This document shows, piece after piece, positions 40,200-47,685 of a stretch of 64,000 nucleotides of DNA. The stretch comes from JAFLCM01 sp046154665 (GTDB lineage: Bacteria > Planctomycetota > Phycisphaerae > Phycisphaerales > UBA1924). Location of the stretch: the NCBI GenBank assembly GCA_046154665.1, contig JBJXFG010000108.1:1-64000 (forward strand), read 5' to 3'. Position 1 is the first letter of the stretch. Each line of letters opens with the position of its first letter. The notes under the pieces are model-generated. The model was not told where the DNA came from. It was given only the letters and a program-made list of their open reading frames with translations, and did no database searches. Position numbers and translations under genes: made by a program.

Positions 40200-41294
40200 G
40201 TGACCAGCGAGCTGCTGCTGCAGAACCTGCTGAGCCCGCCGATCCTCTTTTTCTTTGTGGGGATGGCGGCGACGCTGCTGAAGAGCGACCTCGAGGTGCC
40301 CCACCCGCTGCCTCGGTTGTTCTCGCTCTACCTCTTGTGGGCGATCGGGTTCAAGGGCGGGGTCGAGCTGGCACACGAGGGGCTGACGGGCCAGGTGCTG
40401 GTGACACTCGGGGCGGCGGTGGCGCTGTCGTTCATCGGCGCGGTGGTGAGTTTCTATGTGCTGCGCTGGAAGGTGGGAGTGGATGATGCCGCGGGCATCG
40501 CGGCGTGCTATGGGTCCATCTCGGCGGTGACGTTCATCACGGCGGTGAACTTTCTCGAGCGCTCGGGCGTGGCCTACGGCGGTCAGATGGTGGCGGCGAT
40601 GGCGCTGATGGAATCGCCGGCGATCGTGGCGGCGGTGCTGCTGTCGCGGACGGGCGGGCGCTCGCCGATCTCGCTGGGGAAGATGGGTGAGCGCGTCGGT
40701 TGGCGGGCCCGGCCGCGCGTGCAGGACGTGTGGGGCCGGGTGCTGGGGGGCGAGGCGGCGGAGAGTGCGGACCCCGCCGCGGTCGATGCGGCGGCGAAGC
40801 CGCACACGCTGGGCTCACTCGTGCGCGAGGCGCTGATGAACGGGCCGGTGTTCCTCATCCTGGGCAGCCTGATCGTCGGCGCGGTGTGCCACCAGGACAC
40901 GGTGGGCAAGCTCAAGCCGTTCACCACCGACATTTTCTACGGCGTGCTGGTGCTGTTCCTGCTTGATATGGGCATCGTCGCGGCCAAGCGGCTGCGCGAT
41001 CTGGCGGCCCAGGGGGTGGTGCTGGTGCTGTTCGCGCTGCTGTTCCCGCTGGTGAGCGCGGCGGCGGCGGTGGTGACGGCGCGGATGCTGCACCTGCCCA
41101 AAGGAGACGCGTTCCTGCTCACGGTGCTGGCGTCATCGGCGAGCTACATCGCGGCGCCGGCGGCGGTGCGGGTGGCGATCCCGCGGGCCAGTGCTGGGCT
41201 GCACCTGCCGATGGCCCTGGCGGTGACGTTTCCGTTCAACATCACGGTCGGGCTGCCGCTGTATCTGCAGATGGTGACGAGGTTTGTGGGGTGA
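40200..41294 (+). CDS. sbtA: SbtA-like sodium-dependent bicarbonate transporter
   Basis: 364 residues with about ten membrane segments. Matching SbtA features are ILFFFVGMAATLLKSDLEVP, AIGFKGGVELAHEG, ACYGSISAVTFITA and LASSASYIAAPAAVRVAIPR. SbtA imports bicarbonate with sodium. A soluble loop (about 168-215) separates two halves, as in the family. There is no sbtB gene beside it. The start is a GTG just after the gap; an ATG further upstream would overlap the divergent zwf promoter region and repeats. Bicarbonate supply for carboxylation is a likely purpose in a heterotroph. Confidence 0.9.
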   Translation: MTSELLLQNLLSPPILFFFVGMAATLLKSDLEVPHPLPRLFSLYLLWAIGFKGGVELAHEGLTGQVLVTLGAAVALSFIGAVVSFYVLRWKVGVDDAAGIAACYGSISAVTFITAVNFLERSGVAYGGQMVAAMALMESPAIVAAVLLSRTGGRSPISLGKMGERVGWRARPRVQDVWGRVLGGEAAESADPAAVDAAAKPHTLGSLVREALMNGPVFLILGSLIVGAVCHQDTVGKLKPFTTDIFYGVLVLFLLDMGIVAAKRLRDLAAQGVVLVLFALLFPLVSAAAAVVTARMLHLPKGDAFLLTVLASSASYIAAPAAVRVAIPRASAGLHLPMALAVTFPFNITVGLPLYLQMVTRFVG

Positions 41295-41296
41295 GG

Positions 41297-41337
41297 GGAG
41301 AGGTGTGGAGGTGTGGAGGTGCGGAGGTGCGGAGGGG
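41297..41337 (+). repeat. G-rich octamer array after sbtA
   Basis: GAGGTGTG and GAGGTGCG units follow the sbtA stop: the downstream form of the repeats. Confidence 0.8.
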
Positions 41338-41449
41338 GACTCCGCATATCGCAGAGCGCGCGCACATCGGAGCCGTCCGCGCGAGCGGACGGTCATCGGC
41401 CCAGTTGAATCGATGTGTTTCGACCGACGGCTCGCGCCGTCGGCTCCGC

Positions 41450-42019
41450 TCAGGCGGATTCGCCGACGCGGTTGCCTCGGCTGGCGGTGCCGCTGAGCCA
41501 GCGCTGCATCGCAGCGATGGTGGCGCCCGAGACCTGCATCTCGATGATGGCGGCGTCGGACTGGGCCTGTTCTTCACGAACGCCCAGCTTGCGCAGGAAC
41601 GACAGCACGGTCTCGTGGCGCTCGCTGGCGCGCTCGGCGAGCTTCTTGCCGGCGGGCGTGAGCGTGATGGGCTTGGACGCCGGCGCGTTGACGAGGCGAC
41701 GCTCGGCGAGGCGGGCGACGGTTTTGCTGACGGTGCCCTGGCTCATGCCCATGGCCTTGGCGAGTTCAGAGACGCGGGCCTCGCCGGCTTCGAGGATGAC
41801 CTGGGCGACGACTTCGAGGTAGCTGTCGGAGGTTTCGCTGGTGCCGTTGGTCTTGGTGCCGTGGACGCGCTGGAAGCGCACCGCGGCGGGGACGGTGACG
41901 GGGGCGAGTTTCACCTCGGCGCGGGGCGGCGTGGCAACGGCGACGAGGGCCGAAGCGGGGGCCAGCGAGCGAACCGGGGCCGAGGAAACCTTGGTGACTG
42001 TGGAAGAACGCGCGGGCAT
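41450..42019 (-). CDS. MntR-like metal-dependent regulator (DtxR family)
   Basis: 189 residues. A 55-residue low-complexity Ala/Val/Pro N-terminus precedes the core, which begins SETSDSYLEVVAQVI. The winged helix reads ARVSELAKAMGMSQGTVSKTVARL, and the dimerisation/metal-binding half has RHETVLSFLRKLGV and SDAAIIEMQVSGAT, the arrangement of manganese regulator MntR; the usual second-site His is replaced in EMQVSG. It would repress a manganese importer when metal is bound. No mntH or ABC importer is adjacent. Confidence 0.85.
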   Translation of the reverse strand: MPARSSTVTKVSSAPVRSLAPASALVAVATPPRAEVKLAPVTVPAAVRFQRVHGTKTNGTSETSDSYLEVVAQVILEAGEARVSELAKAMGMSQGTVSKTVARLAERRLVNAPASKPITLTPAGKKLAERASERHETVLSFLRKLGVREEQAQSDAAIIEMQVSGATIAAMQRWLSGTASRGNRVGESA

Positions 42020-42130
42020 AGGGATGGGATGATATGACTCGACTTTGGCCGGGTGAAGCGCGGGACTTGGAAGGGGTTGGGTTGTGTGTGGGTTTTCGGA
42101 CGTTGGTCGGGGGTGGGGGGAGGGGGGAGG

Positions 42131-42296
42131 GGAAGTGGTCGAGTGGTCGAGTGGTCAAGTGGCCGAGTGGCCGAGTGGCAAAGTGGCGGGGTTTGCGCTG
42201 AGCAGTGGGCAAAGGCCAAATCTGTGCTGGGACGGGCCGGCCGCAGGCCGCGTGGGTTTCGGCACTTGACCACTTGACCACTTGACCACTTCTTCC
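42131..42296. repeat. foldback octamer element
   Basis: Seven GTGGTCRA-type octamers (42134-42189) face three inverted TTGACCAC octamers (42267-42293). It lies between two - strand genes, with the C-rich arm upstream of mntR and the G-rich arm downstream of the fusion gene on the gene strand. Confidence 0.85.
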
Positions 42297-42301
42297 CTTC
42301 C

Positions 42302-42328
42302 GACCCCTCCCTTACGGTCGGGGTTCTG
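42302..42328. repeat. REP family A supplying a stop codon
   Basis: A family A unit overlaps the end of the glycosyltransferase fusion gene. Its CCCCGACCGTAA encodes the last residues PRP and the TAA stop. Confidence 0.85.
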
Positions 42329-44885
42329 TCGCGGCGAGCGCCGCGGCCAGACGGTCGCAGACTTCGCGGACGGCACCCTGGCCGCCGTGGGACTGGGTGA
42401 CGAACCGGGCCGCGGCTTTGCACTCGGGGTAAGCGTCGGCGACGGCGATGGGGAGGCCGACCCAGCCCATGCAGGCGACGTCGTTGGTGTCGTTGCCGAC
42501 GTAGGCGATCTGCTCGCGGGTGATGCCTCGGTCGGTGGCGAGGCGCTGCAGCGCGGGCAGTTTGTCGTCAACGCCCTGGTGGCATTCGAGTTTGAGCTTC
42601 TTGCAGCGGGCCGCCACCACTGGGTTCACTTCCTTTGAAAGGACGAGCATCGAGAATGCGGGTTCGAGCGGCGGCCTGACGGCGGCGGCGCGTTTGCGGA
42701 GGGATTCGACGCCCAGGCCGTCGGAGCGGTTGCACAGGACGCCCTCGGTGCCGTCCTGCATGACGAGGACTTGGTTGTTGGACATCACGCCGTCGAAATC
42801 GAAGACGAGGAGGCGGATGTCGGCCCACTGCTGTGTGGTGGGCGTGGCGCGTGCGACGATCCAGTATTCGCCCCAGCGGACGACCCACTCGGTGATCTCG
42901 AGGCCGGCCTGTTCGAGTTCGGCGCGGAGGGTGCCCTCGGTGTATTCGAGTTCGTGGGTGTCGTCGAGTCGCCACTCGACGCCGAGTTCCTTCTTGTAGG
43001 GGACTTTCCAGTCGCGGTCGAAGGCGGGGACGCGGATGAGGAAGCGCTTGGGGGTGTACCACTGGGCCCACTGGCGGAGCATGGCGGGGCGGTTCTTGAT
43101 GTGTTCGAGAACGTTGGAGAGGATGACGGCGTCGAAGGCGGTGGTGCCGTCGGGCGCGGCGGCGCGAAGAGTGGTGATGTCGCCCAGGGTGTAGGTGAGG
43201 CGGTGTTCGAGCTTCTGCGCGGCGGCGATGGAGCGGGCCGTGGCGATGCTCTGTTCGCTCATCTCGACGCCGACGACGGAGGCCCCCCGGCCCTGACCGG
43301 CCCGCGCGGCGATCGAGGCGGCGAGGGCCCCGATTCCCGAGCCCAGGTCGACGGCGCGTTCGCCGGCGTTGATGCGCTCGACGAAAAAGTCGTGGTAGCG
43401 CATGAGGCGGTGCTTGGGGTGGACGCCGACGGCGCCGGGGCCGCCCGAGAGCCCCTCGGCGTCGATGGCGGCGGGGCCTTGCAGTTGGTAGATCGGGTCG
43501 TCGAGCGAGAGCAGGAAGCGGGCGCGCTGTTTGGGCGGGAGTCGGCGCGCGAAGCCGTTGAGGCTGGCGCGCCAGGCTTCGGTCTGGTTGGGCAGCTGGG
43601 CGTGCAGCAGCGAGGGGTCCCAACGGACCGGGCCGAGCGCCGGGGTCGCGCCGGGCTGGAGCGAGCGGGCGAAGGCCTCGGCGTGCAGCGCGGCCTCGCG
43701 GGCCGCGATCGTCTCGATGTTGAGTGTGGCGGCGATATGGGCCCGGGCTTGTTCGCCGAGTTTCCGGCGCAGCTCGGGGTCGTTGAAGAGGTGGGCGATG
43801 GCCTTGTCGAGGCGGTCGGAGTCGTGGGGGGTTTTCCAGCCGGTCTTGGCGTGGTCGATCACGTCGCCCAGCCCCGGCGTGTCGGTGACCAGCACGCAGG
43901 CGCCGCGCCCCATCGCCTCGAGCACGGTCTTGGGGTGCCCCTCGAACTGCGAGCACTGGACGAACAGGGCGCAGCGCTCCATCTCTTCGAGCAGTTGGCG
44001 GTGGGGGAGCTGGCCGGGGAGTTCGAGGTTGACACACTCGCGGCGCGCCTGCGCTTCGAGGAAGCCTCGGAGCGGCCCTTCGCCGACGATTCGAAGAGTC
44101 GCCCTGTGCTCGATGCCCGAGGTGGCGAAAGCGTGAACGAGCATGTCGTAGCGTTTCTCGTTCGAGAGCCTGCCAGCGGCGAGGACGACGGGGCGGGCGC
44201 TCGGGGCCGGCGCGGCCTGATCGGCCGTCGTTGCGGGCCCGCTCAGGACGTAGTTCGGGACGACTCGGAAGGAACTCTCGGCCAGCCCGTGCCGCCACGC
44301 GAGTTCTTCGATCATCCGATCGGTGGTGCCGATGATGAGGTTGGCGGCGCGGAGCAGGTCACCCTCTTCGACAGCGGCGTTGAGCGCGCGGGGGGACGCG
44401 GTGCCGTGCTTCCGGGCCTCGGTGCGCGACCACGGATAGCCGCCTCGGGCGATGAGGGCCGTGGGCACGCCCTGGGTGCGAAGTGTGCGTGCGATCGCCG
44501 CGGCTTGGGCGCCGCCCTCGAACTGGTTGGTCTTGACGACGGCGGTTTGAAGCTCTAACGCGGCGAGGCACGCTTTGACGAGGCTCGGGAGCGCTCGCGT
44601 GTACTCGTCGATGGTCGCGCCGGTGCGGTTGAAGATCGCCGACGCGCCGAGGCCCTCGGCGAGTTTCTGCTCGCGCGGGTCGGCGGCGTACGACACCACG
44701 ATCACCCGCGCGTAGTGCCTGGTCAGCCGCTCGTACAGGGCCCACTCGCGCCCGAGCACGCCGCTGGATTCCCACGCGAAAAGGGACATCCCTCGGGTCA
44801 TGCACAAGACCAGCGCGTCGGCGACGCGGCCGGGCACGGTGCTTGCAAGGCTCGGCGCGGGATCGGCGGTGTCGCTCGGGCTCAT
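42312..44885 (-). CDS. glycosyltransferase-methyltransferase-HAD phosphatase fusion
   Basis: 857 residues in three parts. Residues 1-410 are a GT-B/GT4 glycosyltransferase (VVLAAGRLSNEKRYDMLVHA, then CSQFEGHPKTVLEAMGRGA, the donor-binding region). Residues about 495-680 are a class I methyltransferase (AVDLGSGIGALAASIAAR, ILSNVLEHIK). Residues 688-857 are a KdsC-type HAD phosphatase (VFDFDGVMSNN, LVLSKE, YVGNDTND). All three are complete by motif. The gene is the last of three coupled by ATGA overlaps. It probably decorates a cell-surface glycan; the HAD part suggests a Kdo- or nonulosonate-like sugar. The stop codon lies within a REP unit. Confidence 0.88.
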   Translation of the reverse strand: MSPSDTADPAPSLASTVPGRVADALVLCMTRGMSLFAWESSGVLGREWALYERLTRHYARVIVVSYAADPREQKLAEGLGASAIFNRTGATIDEYTRALPSLVKACLAALELQTAVVKTNQFEGGAQAAAIARTLRTQGVPTALIARGGYPWSRTEARKHGTASPRALNAAVEEGDLLRAANLIIGTTDRMIEELAWRHGLAESSFRVVPNYVLSGPATTADQAAPAPSARPVVLAAGRLSNEKRYDMLVHAFATSGIEHRATLRIVGEGPLRGFLEAQARRECVNLELPGQLPHRQLLEEMERCALFVQCSQFEGHPKTVLEAMGRGACVLVTDTPGLGDVIDHAKTGWKTPHDSDRLDKAIAHLFNDPELRRKLGEQARAHIAATLNIETIAAREAALHAEAFARSLQPGATPALGPVRWDPSLLHAQLPNQTEAWRASLNGFARRLPPKQRARFLLSLDDPIYQLQGPAAIDAEGLSGGPGAVGVHPKHRLMRYHDFFVERINAGERAVDLGSGIGALAASIAARAGQGRGASVVGVEMSEQSIATARSIAAAQKLEHRLTYTLGDITTLRAAAPDGTTAFDAVILSNVLEHIKNRPAMLRQWAQWYTPKRFLIRVPAFDRDWKVPYKKELGVEWRLDDTHELEYTEGTLRAELEQAGLEITEWVVRWGEYWIVARATPTTQQWADIRLLVFDFDGVMSNNQVLVMQDGTEGVLCNRSDGLGVESLRKRAAAVRPPLEPAFSMLVLSKEVNPVVAARCKKLKLECHQGVDDKLPALQRLATDRGITREQIAYVGNDTNDVACMGWVGLPIAVADAYPECKAAARFVTQSHGGQGAVREVCDRLAAALAATEPRP

Positions 44886-45616
44886 CGGGCCGGCTCCAGC
44901 ACGCACCACAGGATGCCGTAGTTTGTGTTGGGGTGGGCCAGGAGCTGTTCCCCGGCGGCGTTTCGCCACGAAGTGGTGCCGTGCCACTCGGTGTCGAGTT
45001 GCTCGATTGTCCAGCCATTCTTGGCGGCGCGGTGGGTGAGGAAGCGGCGTGCGTCGTCGAATCCGAAGAACCAGCGGTGCCGGTCGGCGGGCGGTTCGAG
45101 AGGGAGGCCGTAGAATTTTTTCCAGCCCTCGGTGATGAGGGGGTCTTTGGCGTAAGCGCCGTTGCCGATGTCGGTGAGCAGCGTGGTCAGCGGCGCGGGG
45201 AGTGAGATGATGACGCGGGAGCGCGCCACGCGGCACAGCTCGTCGAAGTTGGCGTGGATGCGCTCGAGGTGCTCCAGCACGTCGGTGCAGACCGCTGTGT
45301 CGAAGGACGCATCATCGAAGGGCAGCGGCTCCTGGTCGAGGTTCAGCACGATGTCGGCGGGAGGGGCGAGGTCGATGCCTTTGTAGAGATCAGGCCGCTC
45401 GATGTGGCGCTTCAGGGGGCACTGGTCGCAGCCCACATCAAGCACGCTCCCCTCCAGAATCGCGGCGTACTTCGCGGCGATGTAGGCGGCCTTCTCTTCC
45501 CGGTTGGTGTAGGTGCGCGGGGCGAAGTAGCGCATCCACTGGGCGTTGACGAGGCCGGCGTCGAGCGGACGGGCCTCGGCGGCGGGCCCGGCGATTCCGG
45601 TGATGGTCGTGGTCAT
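44882..45616 (-). CDS. SAM-dependent methyltransferase
   Basis: 244 residues, starting MTTTITGIAGPAAEARPLD. Motif I is SVLDVGCDQCPLKRHI; DASFDTAVCTDVLEHLERI is motif II/III of class I methyltransferases. The C-terminal part (GWKKFYGLPLEPPADRHRWF and beyond) resembles methyltransferases found in LPS and O-antigen loci. Both ends overlap neighbours by four bases (ATGA), so it is the middle gene of a tightly coupled operon with a glycosyltransferase and the trifunctional fusion. Confidence 0.88.
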   Translation of the reverse strand: MTTTITGIAGPAAEARPLDAGLVNAQWMRYFAPRTYTNREEKAAYIAAKYAAILEGSVLDVGCDQCPLKRHIERPDLYKGIDLAPPADIVLNLDQEPLPFDDASFDTAVCTDVLEHLERIHANFDELCRVARSRVIISLPAPLTTLLTDIGNGAYAKDPLITEGWKKFYGLPLEPPADRHRWFFGFDDARRFLTHRAAKNGWTIEQLDTEWHGTTSWRNAAGEQLLAHPNTNYGILWCVLEPAR

Positions 45617-47607
45617 CGTTCGGCTCCTGTGCTCAGTCCGAGCCCGTCGGCGACCATGTCGAGCATCCGTCGCGCGGCGACGCCGTAGGTGCAGTGCTGC
45701 AGCACATGGGCGCGGTGCGCGTTGATGGTTGACGTGCGCCACGCGGGGTCTCCGATGGCGCGCTCGACAAGGCACTCGAGCTCGGTTTCGTTTTCGAACA
45801 TGGTTTCATGGCCGCTGGCAAACGCGAAGTCGGGCATGTTCGCGACGGGGCAGTCCGGGATGTTGTCGATGAGATTGCGGCGCACGGCGTCGGCGAGTGT
45901 GCGCTTGTAGATGGGCGTGCCGCGCTCGTCGCGCGGGGGCTCGCGGCGCAGGGCGCGGAAGAAGCCCTCGATGAACAGCGTGCCGTCGTCGGCGGCCTGG
46001 AACAGCGGGGCTCCGTTGGCATCGACACCGACGGACGGGCCCAGCGCGGCGGCGCGCATGAGCGCGAGTTTGCAGAGATCGGCGTCGGGCGACGGCCCAC
46101 GGCGCAGCATCAGGCCGCCGGCGAGCGCGCACTCGTAGACGCGCTGGTGGGCGTTGGTGTTTGTCGATGCGTGGAGCTGCACGGCGCTGGAGGCGTAGAG
46201 GCGGGCCAGTTCGCCGGTGCCGTGGGCCGCTTCGCCCGAGGCGTGCATCGCGAGGGTCGGATGGCGCTCCCAGCCGCGACCGTGCAAGCGCAGCCGCCAG
46301 CCGCGGCGTTCACAGATGCGCCGCGACCACTCGAGCACGCGGTGCCGCACCATCCGCTCCATCATCGGGACGAGGTACTGGCCGTACACGGTGCTCACGA
46401 GGCGCTCGTCGGGCTTGTCGAGGCCCGCCGCGGCGAGGGCCTGGCGCACCAGCGGCACGCGATCGGAACGGGCGAACGCGCGGTCGGCCTCGGCGCGGTC
46501 GAGCCAGTGCGCGGCCTGGGCGAAGAGGCCGTCCAGCGAGCGGGCGATGGCCGGAGACGCCGCGAACATCGGCACCAGCCGACGGTGGTACGCCTCGGGC
46601 GGTTCGCTCTGGTGGCTGACATACGCGATCTCGGCATCGAACTGTGTCGGGGCGGGGTGGAAGGTGAAGCGCTCGGGCGACGCGGGCACGAACGCGAACG
46701 CGCGGCGCGCGCGGGGGTGCTCAAAGTGTGAGAAGAGATCGCTGTGCAGGTGGCCGAAGAGAAAGTCGAGGTCGCCCTGGGCGCGGCCGCAGGCGGGGTC
46801 GAACAGGTGGGCCATGCGGTCCTGAACCCAGCAGACGAACGGCACGCCGGGGGGAACCGCTTGAGCGAGGTGGCGGCGGGTGTGGTTGATGAGGACGATC
46901 AGGTCGGGCTGCAGCGTTTCGATCGCGCCGAGGTAGGCGGGGGTGGTGAGCTTTGCGTGGGTGTCGGGCTCGGTGAGGACTTCGGCGCGGTGGCCGTGGC
47001 TGACGAGGGCGCTCACCAGGTCGTCGGCGGAGTGGCGGACGAAGGTGGAGTAGCGGCTGATGGGGACGAGGACGCGGAGCTGCTTGTCGGTGTTGGGTGC
47101 GGCGAGGGCTTCGCGGTAGCGCTCGCGCCAGAACGCCGGGGTGCGATCGGCGTAGGTGGTGAGGACGGCGGAGCGCCGCCGCGCGTGCAGGGCTTGCTGC
47201 GCGTCGTTCGCCTCGGTGAGCACTTGCGTGGCGGCTTGGGCGACGGCGGCGTCGGCGGGCGAACGGCCCGCGCTCAGCACCTGGCTCGGCAGGGCGCAGG
47301 CGAGGCGCTGGGGCGCGTGCAGCCAGGCTCGGAGTGCGTCGGCGTCGGGCAGGTGCATCATGCGCGAGGCGGTCAACGCCGCGGCGGGGTGCGGCCCGAC
47401 CAGGATCACGCGGGTGGTGTAGCCGTCGCCCGTGTCGAGGCTGGTCTGGCGGAGGACCTCGGTGAGCGCGGCGTCGGTCTCGGGGTCTGGGGTGGATGAC
47501 ACCAAAACGACGGGCTTGGTGGCGTCGGCGACACGAAGGCGCGCGCCGGCCGAGGTCGGCGGCGGCGCGGCGATCGCGCCCGGCGGGATGACGCCGAGGG
47601 TGCTCAT
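45613..47607 (-). CDS. CgeB-like glycosyltransferase
   Basis: 664 residues, starting MSTLGVIPPGAIAAPP. The first 180 residues are Ala-rich with a Rossmann-like start (KPVVLVSSTPDPETDAAL). The central part (PFVCWVQDRMAHLFDPACG, FAFVPASPERFTF) and the end (LARLYASSAVQLHASTNTN, HQRVYECALAGGLMLRRGP) match GT-B glycosyltransferases of the CgeB/GT_1_2 kind. No membrane segment is seen. It is the first gene of the three-gene glycan operon, divergent from the + strand glycosyltransferase 78 bp away. Confidence 0.82.
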   Translation of the reverse strand: MSTLGVIPPGAIAAPPPTSAGARLRVADATKPVVLVSSTPDPETDAALTEVLRQTSLDTGDGYTTRVILVGPHPAAALTASRMMHLPDADALRAWLHAPQRLACALPSQVLSAGRSPADAAVAQAATQVLTEANDAQQALHARRRSAVLTTYADRTPAFWRERYREALAAPNTDKQLRVLVPISRYSTFVRHSADDLVSALVSHGHRAEVLTEPDTHAKLTTPAYLGAIETLQPDLIVLINHTRRHLAQAVPPGVPFVCWVQDRMAHLFDPACGRAQGDLDFLFGHLHSDLFSHFEHPRARRAFAFVPASPERFTFHPAPTQFDAEIAYVSHQSEPPEAYHRRLVPMFAASPAIARSLDGLFAQAAHWLDRAEADRAFARSDRVPLVRQALAAAGLDKPDERLVSTVYGQYLVPMMERMVRHRVLEWSRRICERRGWRLRLHGRGWERHPTLAMHASGEAAHGTGELARLYASSAVQLHASTNTNAHQRVYECALAGGLMLRRGPSPDADLCKLALMRAAALGPSVGVDANGAPLFQAADDGTLFIEGFFRALRREPPRDERGTPIYKRTLADAVRRNLIDNIPDCPVANMPDFAFASGHETMFENETELECLVERAIGDPAWRTSTINAHRAHVLQHCTYGVAARRMLDMVADGLGLSTGAER

Positions 47608-47685
47608 CCTGTCACCATCGACCGGGCGGCGCCTCGGCGAACAGAAACCGACAGCCTTCCGGGCGGGGGTGCCGATGCACTGGCG

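Noticed and set aside
41450..42019. MarR-type regulator
   Set aside because: The order of winged helix then RHETVLSFLRKLGV helix and SDAAIIE motif fits the DtxR/MntR family better.
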